Below, piece by piece: positions 35,964 through 46,430 of a DNA stretch of 64,000 bases. Numbering within the stretch: the stretch's first letter is position 1; each line of letters starts with the position of its first letter. Origin of the DNA: Endomychus coccineus (taxonomy: Eukaryota; Arthropoda; Insecta; Coleoptera; Endomychidae); assembly GCA_958510875.1 (NCBI GenBank), contig OY294067.1, positions 200,448,524 to 200,512,523 on the forward strand, in the 5' to 3' direction. Position numbers and translations under genes: made by a program. The notes beneath the pieces were generated by a model. That model was not told the DNA's origin. It saw only the letters and a program-made list of their open reading frames with translations, and did no database searches.

Positions 35964-36760
35964 TGCGAACAGAAGCCGTGCACGATTTGGCATTGGCAAA
36001 TGCTAGAGAACTGAAAGTGGGAGTGATATTAATATCTGAACCAAATCGAAATGCCATTAGAAATAGGAGAGACTGGATATACGACGAGAAACTGGATAGT
36101 GCTATCAAAATTACTGATGGAGAGGTAACATTGAGAAGACAAGGACATTGCTCTGGTTTCACGTATGTAACTACTAGTAACTTTTCCATCTACAGCAGCT
36201 ACTGCTCAGGAAACGACGATATTCAAGATCTCGAAGCAACACTAGAGGAAATTGGACATCTGGTTAGAGTCAACAAGGAGGAAGCAATCATAGCCGGCGA
36301 TTTCAACGCAAAATCCTCACAATGGGGTATGGACATAACAGACAGACGGGGCCAAGTCGTAACTGAATGGATAGCTGCAAATGACTTAGCAATTGTAAAC
36401 CGAGGTAATGAACCAACGTTCGAGAGACAAGGCTACTCGTCGATTCTGGACCTGACGATTGCTACAAATAACATCAAAACCCACGTTACTGACTGGCAAG
36501 TGAGCAAAAGAGAATCATTAAGCGCCCACAACTATATAATCTTTGAAATAGTTGGGGAGAAAAAGTTATCTGAAGCCAAACAGAAAAACAAAGGCTGGCA
36601 AGTGGAAAAACTAGACCGTCAAAAACTGTGGAATGACATCCAGAACACTGGAGACCTGTGGGATATGATCACTGCAGGAAGCTTTTCCAAAATTCTAGTC
36701 AAAATCTGTGATAAAACAATGCCGAAGTAAAAATTCAGTAAGAGTACACCAGTATACTGG
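35940..36760 (+). pseudogene. R1-clade ORF2, endonuclease domain
   Basis: Starts at KILQINANRSRA (35950). One frame change near 35980 leads to VHDLALANARELKVGVILIS then EPNR, the glutamate block of APE endonucleases. IIAGDFNAKSSQWGMDITDR (36288-36348) carries the GDFNAK catalytic block. LDLTIATNNI and LSAHNYIIFEI (36445-36550) supply the terminal SxH histidine as SAH. It would nick the target for target-primed reverse transcription. The frame stops at 36730 and continues in frame beyond it. Confidence 0.9.
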
Positions 36761-38028
36761 TGGACGGAAGAAATAGGGAGGATCCGCAAGGAATGTATCC
36801 AAAGAAGAAGGCTTACTCCGGAAATGCTAAGAGAAACCAACCAGAAGTGAACCATCAGCTGTGGGAGGCTTACAAAGAGACTAAGAAAATGCTAAGGAAT
36901 TCCATAAAAAAAGCAAGAAAAGACAGCTGGAAAGTACTTTGTGATGAAGTAGACAGTGATGTTTGGGGGGATGGCTACAAAATTGTGATGAAGGGCTTGA
37001 TCGGTTTTCCGCCTCGACCAAACCTGACGATGCCAAAGATGAAGGGAATAGCAAACCATCTATTTCCTGTACACCAACCTGTGATTTTCGACTGTGATAT
37101 CAACGTTAGATTCTTAAATTTCACACTAGATGAACTGCAAACCGCATGCAGTAAATTGAAAAACAATAAGGCACCAGGACCAGGAAACATTCCACCTGAG
37201 ATAATAAAGCAACTAGCAATAGATCGACCGGAAGATGTACTGACAGTCTACAATTCACTTGCAAATAGTGCAAGTTTCCCAGTTGAATGGAAGAAAGAGA
37301 GGATTGTGTTGTTGCGAAAGGGTGACAAACCAATTGATAATCCTGCGTCGTACAGACCAATTTGCCTATTGGATGTAGAGGGCAAGCTATACGAGCGTTT
37401 GATACTGGTGATGCTCAAAGGAGAGCTGGCACGTACAGCAGGCCTTTCCGATAAACAATATGGTTTTCGAGAAGCGCGACAGACCGTAGACGCTATCAAT
37501 CTAGTGACAAAAATAGCAAGCGATGCGGTATCCTATTCGCACTCCCACCGAAGATTATGTGCAATGATCACATTGGATGTCAGAAATGCATCCAATAGTG
37601 CATCATGGCAACTGATCCTAGAAGCACTAAGAGAGAAAAATATCGATGAGAGCCTGGTGAGTATAATAGCATCCTATCTATCCGAGAGACGCGTGATTCT
37701 AGAGGCTGAAGGGACCAGCGAAACTATAAGTATAAATAGCGGGGTTCCACAGGGATCCGTGTTGGGGCCTACTCTGTGGAATGTACTATACGATGACCTG
37801 TTGAGGATCGAGCTACGCGACGGTACTACACTGATAGGTTTCGCGGATGATGTGGCCATGGTGGTAATTGCTAGAGAGGAACAAACTCTTATGAACACGG
37901 CAAATACGGCACTCCTTCGAGTCACAAACTGGATGGAGAGTAGAGGATTACAACAAGCTCATGAAAAGACGGAGGCAGTTCTCCTCACTACGAAGAGAAA
38001 GATAGCCCCAATACAATTTGCACTATAG
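36761..38028 (+). pseudogene. R1-clade ORF2, reverse transcriptase
   Basis: The longest open frame in the window (422 codons). It has a linker with YKETKKMLRNSIKKARKDSW and DVWGDGYKIV. RT blocks follow: KNNKAPGPGNIPPEIIK, NPASYRPICLLDVEGKLYER, QYGFREARQTVDAI, ITLDVRNASNSASW, NSGVPQGSVLGPTLWNVLYD and FADDVAMVV (catalytic FADD at about 37840). A frameshift at about 38020 separates it from the thumb. The normal start lies upstream in the endonuclease; the ATG at 36760 is not a real start. Confidence 0.92.
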
Positions 38029-38822
38029 TAGAACTCAGCAAAGCAGTTAAATACCTGGGAGTGTGGTTAGACACCAAACTTACGTTTGCTGAGCATATCA
38101 ACCAAGCGGTGATAAAAGCGGAAAGAACTATTGGGGCCCTGTCAAGTCTAATGCCAAATATTGGAGGACCAAGAGCCTCCAAAAGGAAAACTCTTTCAAG
38201 TGTCATTCACTTACAGATTCTCTACGCAGCTCCAGTGTGGCACCCAGTTACTCGAAACGTAAAACTGATGGAGAAATTACAGAGAATCCAGAGGCTCATG
38301 AGCATCAGAATATGCAGCGCATACAGAACTGTATCGGCGGAAGGTGTGGGGGTTATAGCGGGGGTACCTCCGATAAAACTCCTAGTCGCAGAATGGAAGG
38401 AGACATATGAGGGCGTGCAAAAGACCGCGGCCAGAGCCTCCCTCATTGCCAGGTGGCAGATAAATTGGAGAAAGGGAATACACGGGCGATGGACCTGGCA
38501 CCTAATACCAGATATTGAGACATGTATTGATAGACCCCACGGGGAGGTAGACTATTACTTAACACAAGCGCTCTCTGTCCATGGCTGTTTTCAGAAGTAC
38601 CTGTATGACAAGAAAAGATCAGAAACCGACAAATGCACTTACTGTGGAGATATAGACGATGTGGAGCATACGCTATTTGTTTGTCCAATATGGTACAGAG
38701 AGAGGGAGGAGTATATGAGAGAAGTGGGAGTAGTATTTGGTGCAGAAGACATGATGAGAAGTTTAGTTGCATCTGATTCGGGTTGGCAAAATACATACAG
38801 AGTCATTCGTAACATAATCTAG
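38029..38822 (+). pseudogene. R1-clade ORF2, thumb and C-terminal finger
   Basis: Resumes as ELSKAVKYLGVWLDTKLTFA (38030-38090) and continues through ILYAAPVWHPVTRNVKLMEK and LQRIQRLMSIRICSAYRTVS. The end has CTYCGDIDDVEHTLFVC (38635-38685), the C-x2-C-x7-H-x4-C finger of R1-clade ORF2. No RNase H domain is seen, as expected in most R1 elements. Stop at 38820-38822. Confidence 0.9.
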
Positions 38823-39060
38823 ACCAAAGAGAGGGAAGGAAGATGAACAAGAAAACAGTTTACCACACTGAAGAAATGCGAGAGCGGATTCCGATGTGGC
38901 AAGCAGGACGGAATGAGGGAGATTTAGTGGGTAGGCTTCCCACACTGCCTGGGAAAGGAAGAACAAGTACCAGTGCGCGCATGAGCGTTCCTCCCTGCCA
39001 AAAAAAAAGGCAATAGCTGAACTAAGAATTCCGCTCAACATAGTGCTAAGACCCACGACC
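38823..39060 (+). other. R1-clade 3' UTR
   Basis: Purine-rich then G/C-rich sequence with GGGTAGGCTTCCCACACTGC and CGTTCCTCCCTGCC followed by an A9 run (39001-39009). The G/C-rich character stops near 39060-39110, which I take as the element end. Confidence 0.6.
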
Positions 39061-39267
39061 CCGAAGCACGCGTCGTGACGTTACCAAGCCGTGTAACTCT
39101 AATCTAGTAGAAATTTTGATATATTAGTGCAGCTGGAAATTATAGTCGCATTATGTAATATCTATCGTTATTAGCTGGGGAATAACTTTAATCCAGTGGA
39201 TGTTTCATTCTGTATCATTAATATCTTACTGAATATTTGGGTAGGTTGTTTAACAATTCTAAGTGTA

Positions 39268-39940
39268 CAGAGTATCCGGATAAGGGTACGGAGCGACTGT
39301 ATCTTGACAATGGTGAGGCCTAGAGGCTTGAGAAAAAATTTCTAATGAATAAAGTGAGCAAGAGAAATGACTGGAAATTATTATGAAGTTCGTAATTCAA
39401 CTGCTAGGAGGCGTAACTGCTATGAAGAATTATAAGATTCACGCTATCTCGGAAAGTTAGTCTTAGTGCAATAGCTTTGAAAACATAATTTGATAGATTG
39501 TGTAATACCGCATCATTTTTTTGTATCTTTCATAATGAGAGAGGGGGAGGTCAATGCATTTTTCAATATTTACATTCAAATATCTCCTGAACCATTCAAC
39601 CGATTTGAATATTTTTGATCCCTTTGGAAAAGCATTTTATGATCTTTCGTATAGCCGAATATAGTTGGAAACAAATAAACTAGAGGGCGTTATCTGCAGT
39701 GAGTACACATTTTTGTGATTTTTGGAACAACGTTGAATGGAACGGTACTATTTTCTTGAGAGTCCCTTAGCTATCATAAGCATACCTAACTTTTAGTGAA
39801 AACCGCGTCGCGATATCTCCATTCGTTCTCGATTTATGAGAGAAAATGTTGAAAATTCGAGTACCTCCTTCGGATCAAGTTACCTATGCGAGAAAAACGA
39901 ATCACATAGCCATGGTAACTGCTAAATTGGAAAGATTATG
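39268..39940. repeat. Left long TIR of mariner element
   Basis: Complementary to 41190-41873 with substitutions and small indels. Shared blocks from the end inward include GTAACTGCTATGAAGAA, AATACCGCATCATT, CAATGCATTTTTCAATATTT, CTATCTGCAGTGA-like text and ATCACATAGCCATGGTA. Confidence 0.92.
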
Positions 39941-39984
39941 GATTTGACAACTGTCGAAAGTTAGTTGTGATAGTTCTGTGGCTT

Positions 39985-40970
39985 AGATCTACGTCCATTT
40001 TTTTGTTTGGAAAAGATGTGCCATTTATTAACGCACTAGCGTATTATATGTTATGCATTCATTTTGATTGTTTCGAAGATGCTGCAATTGCGTCGCGACA
40101 ATATGCAATACAATTCCCACAAAGAAGACATTACTATCGAGGAGTATTTTCAAGATTGGCCTGGAGATTACGGGAGACTGGCAACGTGCAGCCAATTCAA
40201 ACAACTCTGAGAAGTCGTAGAACACGCATCGGGGAAATTATTTTTAATGTTTTGGCCTAAGTGCGATACGATCCCACCATATGTAGCAGAAAATTGTTCA
40301 ACGACCTGGGAGTCAGAAGAGCAATTGTCCACGAGATTTTTCAAGATAATAATATGCATCCCTACCATATTAATTTAGATCAGGCATTAAAAGATACTGA
40401 TTATGATAGTAGACTGAACCATTGTCACTGTCAGTAATATTATGGACGGATGAAACTACTTTCAGTAGCGCAGATGGTGTAAATTTGCATAATATGCATT
40501 ATTGGTCGAAGCAAAACCCACATTGGATGCGACAAGTAGAACACCAAAAATCGCTGGAGTTTGAACGTATGGTGCGGAGTCGTGGAAGGAAAAATTATAG
40601 GCTCACAACAAACCCTCAACAGAGGAAGGTTTTTGGAATTTTTGAACGTTTTTCTTCCTGCATTTTTGGAAGAAGTATCCTTGGAAACAAGAAGGAACAT
40701 GTGGTTCCAGCTCGATGGTTGTCCGGCGCATTATAACCGAAATGTACGTCATTTAGACGAGCAATATCCGAATCGTGTTATTGGAAGAAGAAGTTTATTT
40801 CCCTGGCCGGCGCGTTCGAAGAATCTAACTCGTTTAGATGTTTACCCATGAGGTAGATTGAAAGGCCTGGTTTTTCAAGAGGAACAAACAACCAGGGAAA
40901 ATATGATGGAAAGAATACGAAAGGCCGTTAGCAGCTTGTCCAGGGCTGAAATTTGAGCAGCTGGTTTTTC
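39985..40970 (+). pseudogene. Mariner-type transposase (DUF4817 + DDE)
   Basis: N-terminal helix-turn-helix: CFEDAAIASRQYAIQFPQRR then LAWRLRETGNVQP (40068-40195). Next come RAIVHEIFQDNNMHPYHINL and DQALKDTDYDSRLNHC (40318-40430). The catalytic core has ILWTDETTFSSADGVNLHNM (40438-40500, first D), NVWCGVVEGKIIG (40563), MWFQLDGCPAHYNRNV (40701-40748, second D) and WPARSKNLTRLDVY (40806-40848, third D about 40 residues on; the usual SPDL is SKNL). The tail RLKGLVFQEEQTTRENMMER ends near 40960. Frameshifts and stops, including one in the LWG-type block after DVYP, inactivate it. The DUF4817-DDE layout is common in insect copies. Confidence 0.9.
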
Positions 40971-41189
40971 TACCGAAATTAGATTAAATAAATGCATCGA
41001 GAATAATGAAAGACATTGTGAACAGTTGTGAGCTATTTGTTTTACAAGTGTTTAGTGCATCTTTTGTTTTACTGGTCCTTAAACACGCTACAAAACTAGT
41101 TTCGAACCAGCCCTGAACCTGAATAAAGTGTGAAGGAAGAGCTAACAATTGTATGCTAAGTGAGAAGAAAATTGAATCATAATTCGAAT

Positions 41190-41873
41190 TACATCGGCTA
41201 CCATGGCTATGTGATTTGTTTTTATCGCAAAGGTAACTTGATCCATAGAAACACTCGAATTTTTAACATTTCATCCTATAAATCAAGAACGAAAAGAGAT
41301 ATCGCGATGCGGTTCTCACTGATATTCAGGTATGCTTATGGTGGCTAAGAATCTGTCAAGAAACTAGCACCATTATATCCACATTTTTTCTGAAAATCAC
41401 TAAAATGTGTAATCACTGCAGATAGCGTCCTCTAGTCTATTTGTTCTCAACTAAACGGTTCTACAAAATTTGTGCAAAAAGATCTTGAAATGCCCTTTCA
41501 AACGAAAACAAAAATATTCAAATCGGTTTAATGGTTCATGAGATATTCAGATGTAAATATTGAAAAATGCATTGGCCTCCCCCTCCCTTATTAAGACAGA
41601 TCCGAAAAAATATTGCGAAGCAGAATGATGCGGTATTATCCAATCTATTAAATGATGTTTTCAAAGTAATATCTCATTTCGTAACTTTCCAAGATAGCGT
41701 AAATTTTATGTTTCTTCATAGCAGTTATGCCTCCTAGCGGTTGAACTAAGAACTTCATCATAATTTCCAGCCATTTCTCTTGCTCATTTTACTCACAAGG
41801 ATTTTCTTCTCAAACCTCTAGGCCTTACCATTGTTGAGACAGATTCGCTCCCTACCCTTATCCGGACACCCTG
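41190..41873. repeat. Right long TIR of mariner element
   Basis: Partner of 39268-39940. It ends GGATAAGGG-like CCCTTATCCGGACACCCTG followed by TA. This end keeps CAGGGTGTCC, which is closer to a mariner-type consensus than the left end's CAGAGTATCC. Confidence 0.92.
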
Positions 41874-41877
41874 TACA

Positions 41878-43342
41878 AGGAATGTTCCCATAAAAAGCTT
41901 GCATATTTTTCAATTACCCTGAGTGAGTAACAGATTTGGCAGAGTTGCTCAACATGGATGTCTCAACATAAAAAACTATCTATATCGACCCCCAAGAACT
42001 TGGAGTGTTTACTAACTATAAAGTTCTTATAACCTAAACTAACATTAGAAGGCATGTTAGTGCGGGCATAGTTTGTTTTGAACAGTACGAGATTTGTTTT
42101 ATTTTCATTGAGAACCAGTTTATTTTGTATGAACCAAGATTTGGCTCTTTCAGAGTCTAAATCCGCTTTGGCAATCAGACTGATCATATCAGGAGCCTTT
42201 GCTAACATATTTGTGTCGTCAGCATAATTTATCAACTTACAAGCGTCATTAAGCTTCACGAAATCATTCAAATCATTTACGTAAACTATAAAAAGCAATG
42301 GTCCCGTTATGCTGTTTTGTAGAATACTGATGTTTGATATTTTTCCGCAGGATTCTCCCCCCGATCCATCTTTCGTGATCTTCACTATTGGTTTCCTATC
42401 CTTTAAGTATAATCTGAACCATCTTAGAGCAGGTCCCCTTATTCCGCAATCTTCCAGCTTATTTAACAATATTCCATGATTCAAGCAATCGTATGCCTTA
42501 GAAAGGTCTAATAATAAGCCTGATGTTAATGCATCATCCTCCAATGAGTCTATTATATGCTGTATGAACTGAAAAATTGCAGTCTGGGTAGATTTTCCTT
42601 TCAAGTAACCATGTTGAGAGTCACTTATTATGTTACATTCTGTAAGAAAGTGAATCAATCTATCACACATTGCAGTTAAAAGATTTTTGAAAAAGCAGAC
42701 AATAAGCTTATTGGTCTATAGTTATCAATAATTTTTGGATCAGCCTTACTTTTAAATACAGAAATTATACATGCCGTTTTCAACTGATCAGGAAATAAAC
42801 CAATTTTGAAGGAGTTATTTATGATGTAGACTAAAGGTTCTGCTATAGAAACACCAACGATTTTCATCAATTTGTCCGCGATTCCATCTTCACCACTGCT
42901 CAGTCCATTTTTCAGATTTTTGACTACATTCAGGGAATCACTTCTACTAACTGCTTATGTATGGCTGATTCTGATGAATTATTAACTCATCAATACAATC
43001 AGTTATATAGTTCAAGAAGCTGTCAGCTATGTATTGTGCAATTCCCTGTTCCTTTATGGAATTATTTACATTACTTTTCCCAGTTATACTATTCACTATT
43101 ATCCATACAGTTTTGGATTTATTATCAGATTGAGTTATTTTTTGCTCATAAAGTTTTCGCCTTCTCCCTGTCAGTTTACCGTTATACTTATCTTTAACAA
43201 ATCTATAGAAATCAATAAGCCTACGATCTACTCTACTCATAATATAAAGAATTTCGAGCCGATTCTTAAATTCTTCTATTTCCTGATCATATACCTCATT
43301 ACGTTTCTGTTTTCTTTTATTTATAATTTTTTTATTCTTCAA
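41878..43342 (-). pseudogene. LINE ORF2 linker and reverse transcriptase
   Basis: Sense order: linker YDQEIEEFKNRLEILYIMSR, DRRLIDFYRFVKDKYNGKLT (43300-43130). Then MMKIVGVSIAEPLVYIINNS and IIDNYRPISLLSAFSKIF (42870-42676). A small frameshift precedes DSQHGYLKGKSTQTAIFQFI, LLLDLSKAYDCLNHGILLNK, LFIVYVNDLNDF and INYADDTNMLAKA (catalytic YADD near 42220). SKFLGVDIDSFLC and a stop follow; in the same frame DIHVEQLCQICYSLRVIEKY continues the thumb to 41878. CR1/L2/jockey-type; clade not settled. Confidence 0.88.
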
Positions 43343-43411
43343 ATGTTTTCATGAAAATATCAGTCAACATTCCACACTGCTCATTTATTTTGTCACTAGC
43401 TATGTCATATA

Positions 43412-44344
43412 CAGGATGTCCCAGGTTTCAGTAGGAGAATCCCTACAGTCGATAGAAAATTTGATTTTGAGAAAAAAAGTTTCTATTAACATATACGCAC
43501 AGACGCTCAGTTTTTGAGATACAAGGTGGTGAAATTGAAAAAAAAATTCGTTTTTTGCGAATATCTCCGGAATCGTTTATCGTACAGAAAACAGCTTTGG
43601 TAAACATTTCTTACTCATAGTAAGCTATATACTGTGCATAAAAAATTTCCTTTTTAGTCATAATTGGAGGAGATTTTGAAGGGGTAGTGGGTGTTTTTCT
43701 CCCCAACTTCTACGCCACTGGAAAAAGTACGGTTTTGAGACAACCATTTGAACCGCCAATATTTTCTACACTACAAAGATACTGTTCATAAGCTCTAAAG
43801 TTGACCGTTTTTAAGAAAAATCAACTTTTATGTTGAAAAACATGGTCAATTCTTTGAAATGAAATTTATTTTTACTAATTAAACAAAATTTATTTAAATG
43901 TTAGAACAAGTAACAAAACCAAAAAATTGACCATGCTTTTCAACATAAAAGTTGATTTTTTTCGAAAACGGTCCCCTTTAAAGCTTATGACCAGCAGTAC
44001 CTTTTTGTGTAGAAAATATTGGTGGTTCAAAAAACCGTAATTTTTTTCAGTGGCGTAGAAGTTGGGGAGAAAAACAACCACTACCCCTTCAGAATCTTCA
44101 CCAATTATGACTAAAAAACAATTTTTTTTTATCGCTCACTATGAGAAGAAAATGCTTACAAAAGCTGTTTCCTGTACGATAAACGGTTTCGGAGATATGT
44201 CCAAAAAACGATTTTTTTTCAATTTCAACACTCTGTATCTCAAAAACTAAGCGTCTATGCATATATGTTAATAGGAACTTTTTTTCTCAAATCAAATTTT
44301 CTATCGACCGTTGAAGTTCTGCTACTAAAACCTGGGACATTCTG
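43412..44344. mobile_element. Foldback MITE, mariner-type ends
   Basis: Almost all arm: 43412-43850 is the reverse complement of 43926-44344 with few mismatches, around a 75-bp loop. Ends are CAGGATGTCCCAGG and CCTGGGACATTCTG, flanked by TA (43410-43411, 44345-44346). It has no coding content. The termini resemble those of the nearby mariner element, but the arms do not, so it was probably moved by a related transposase. It sits inside the LINE ORF2. Confidence 0.95.
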
Positions 44345-44349
44345 TATAT

Positions 44350-45049
44350 AACACCAATCTTGATTTTTCATTATGCTCTTGAATTTTCCCATATTATTTA
44401 CATTGAAACATCTCCAATAAGTATGGGAGCATGTTGTTCTCTGAGTGAAAGTGTGTGCGAAGAGATCTGATAGGTGTGTTTTCAATATTAGTTAACATAT
44501 TATTTACACATGATTGAGATGATGATGTAACTCTGATATTTGTGGAAGATGTTGGATGAGCTTATCACATTACAGAATCTGAATTTATCTATTTTTTCCT
44601 CTTTCACATTGATGTTGAAGTCACCAGCAATTACATCATCTCCTCTCTCATTATATACCACATTCAAAATTTCTTCAAATTTAGAGAAAAATATTTCAAC
44701 GTTTGCAACTGAAGGCTTGTGAATAGAAACTATACTTAAGTAGTTTTAACTTTTTCCAATAATAACTTCACTCGCTGCACACTCAATTTGATTCTTTATT
44801 GACAACTTTTTGAACTCGTTTCGTTCTACGCCTTAAAGCTCTCTTTAGGTATATCGCTGTCCCACCATGCTCATTGTCATTTTGTCTACAGGAACTTGCC
44901 ACCAAAAAGAAATCCTAAAGGCTAAATGTTTTTAGTTGTTCCTACATTTTCCAGTGTTCTGTGATACATATAATTTGGTAGTTTGCGTTATCTGACATCA
45001 ACTCATCCAACTCGTCTACACAGTTGATTGCACGTTCTGATGTATAATA
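44350..45049 (-). pseudogene. LINE ORF2 endonuclease domain
   Basis: Sense order from the start: ISIIHQNVQST (about 45050), NANYQIICITEHW (44995-44957, glutamate block), then HGGTAIYLKRAL (44863-44828), and NERGDDVIAGDFNINVKEE (44650-44600, the GDFN catalytic block). The frame reaches MGKFKSIMKNQDWCYI (44395-44347) at the edge of the MITE. An APE-type nicking domain. Several stops. Confidence 0.8.
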
Positions 45050-46083
45050 CTAATTCCACAATTTTTCTGACCCACTGCTTGCTTGTATATCGAAAATTCC
45101 CCCATTATCTTGTCTAATTTGCACAAGAAATTGCTTGTGTTTCTCAAAGACAAATATTTTAATGCCAACTTCACTTGGCAAAAAACAAGAGTCGTACATT
45201 TTTTGTTTCTCCTGCAGAGGAGCAGTAACAATATATGTTCTAAGTCCATTGCCAGTTATAGGAAACTCTTCCACCAATATTTCATCTTCCGTCAATCCAG
45301 CTTTGCTCTTAATGTAGCTTTCAATTTTGTTCTCAGTAGCTTCTCGCTTCACCCTGTATAGGTACATCTATACTTTTCTTTGAACACCTGAAAATGCATC
45401 TGTGCTTGTGTTTGTCGCAATGTTTTTTTTTGGCTTACACCTTTTCACCTGTTGGAACCCATCATTCGTGATTTTATTGTCAGTATCTGTCTTTGTTTTC
45501 CCTGAGCCAACCTTTTCCTGCGCCTGATATTTGACTGGTTGTTAAGTTCATAATCTCTTCCGGAATGTGCTAACCGAATTGAGGTATCAATTTCTGCAGA
45601 TTTGGGGCCAATTTGATTTGTGTTGGTTGTTTACATTTTTGAGACTACTGACTACTTTGCTCCTGTTTGTTTTGATCGCATTTTGTCCGGCTTTCCGTAC
45701 GTAGGTTTTTTGTTCTTCATAGTTATTAATTTTTGAAGGAGTGAATCATTATTTATGTGCAAGATATGGTTTTCATCTCTGATTTTCGCAATTATTTCCT
45801 CAAAGTACCTATTTTCAGCTTCCAGAAGTTTGTTTTCCTCCTGTATTTCCACTTGTTTTCTTCTAACCTCACTGGTCTCACTGCAACATTCCAATTTATG
45901 ATCCCTCAGAAACAGGAATTTTGAGTTCCTTTTTGCACAACTTTTAAGCAAAATAATATAACGAACTATACAGACATACACTGCACGCTTGCTACAACAT
46001 TTCATCAGAATTTCGCTTTTTCCACCACTTTCTTAAACTTTCTCCTCACCATCAAGATCGCCGACACCGTCAGTCGCCGCCAT
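45050..46083 (-). pseudogene. LINE ORF1 (zinc finger, coiled coil, C-terminal domain)
   Basis: Starts MAATDGVGDLDGEEKV (46083) with an in-frame stop just after. It continues in the same frame through a cysteine-rich part (KCCSKRAVYVC...KLECCSE), probably a degraded PHD-like finger. A coiled coil follows: VRRKQVEIQEENKLLEAENR then YFEEIIAKIRDENHILHINN. After a broken spacer, the C-terminal domain reads MYLYRVKREATENKIESYIK and TYIVTAPLQEKQKMYDSCFL then PSEVGIKIFVFEKHKQFL (45367-45130), a conserved ORF1 tail in this LINE type. RNA-binding/chaperone role is inferred from position. Confidence 0.78.
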
Positions 46084-46149
46084 CTTAATTGAGAATGAAA
46101 GAATAGAAAGTGGATATATTCCATCTGTCAGGATAACGAGGATTCAGAC

Positions 46150-46430
46150 TATAGTCTGGTGTTAGCTCATACCCTTTTCCATAGGTATTTCAATGGTCGG
46201 TGCTCATCAGAGATTTCTACGCGGACGAGACGAGATCAAAATAGTCACCCCTCACTGTCAAGTACCAGACTTTATTCCTTCACCGAACAGCGAAGTTGTG
46301 AAACTCTTCACCTAGTGAGGTCTTTCCCTATGCCTATAGCCTCCAAACCTTCAAGAAAAAAAAAGAATGCCTATCTCCACTCCCTACATTCCACTGCTGA
46401 CTCACATGATGTTCTTCGAACATTATAAAC
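46150..46430 (+). repeat. LINE ORF2 C-terminal scrap, copy 2
   Basis: Second copy of the repeat at 9500-9770, with LFHRYFNGRCSSEI then TRTRRDQNSHP. Shared DNA: TAGGTATTTCAATGGTCGGT-type start, CTAGTGAGGTCTT, and TTCTTCGAACATTATA at the end. It lies against the 5' end of the minus-strand LINE in the opposite orientation. Confidence 0.62.

Larger units (their letters stand above)
33790..39060 (+). mobile_element. R1-clade LINE, near full length
   Basis: About 5.3 kb with a GC-rich 5' UTR, ORF1 with zinc knuckles, ORF2 with APE endonuclease, RT and C-terminal CCHC finger, and a 3' UTR with GGGTAGGCTTCCCACACTGC (about 38929). Domain order and the ORF1 sequence fit the R1/TRAS/SART group. Codon usage is richer in G/C than the flanks, consistent with an inserted element. 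At least five frameshifts and several stops make it inactive. Ends are approximate; I did not find target-site duplications. Confidence 0.88.
39268..41873 (+). mobile_element. Mariner/Tc1-type element with ~670-bp TIRs
   Basis: Outer ends read TA-CAGAGTATCCGGATAAGGG and, on the other strand, TA-CAGGGTGTCCGGATAAGGG, so TA duplications flank a 2.6-kb element (TA at 39266-39267 and 41874-41875). The inverted repeats extend about 670 bp inward on each side, unusual for this superfamily. A damaged transposase gene lies between them on the plus strand. Confidence 0.93.
41878..46100 (-). mobile_element. LINE with PHD-like/coiled-coil ORF1, interrupted
   Basis: Minus-strand non-LTR retrotransposon. 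In sense order it has ORF1 (46083-45050), endonuclease (about 45049-44350), a 933-bp foldback MITE insertion (44344-43412), RT linker (43409-42900) and RT (42900-41878). Its sense 3' end runs straight into the TA and right TIR of the mariner element. I could not recognise a continuation on the far side of that element, so the 3' part is lost or too decayed. Confidence 0.85.
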
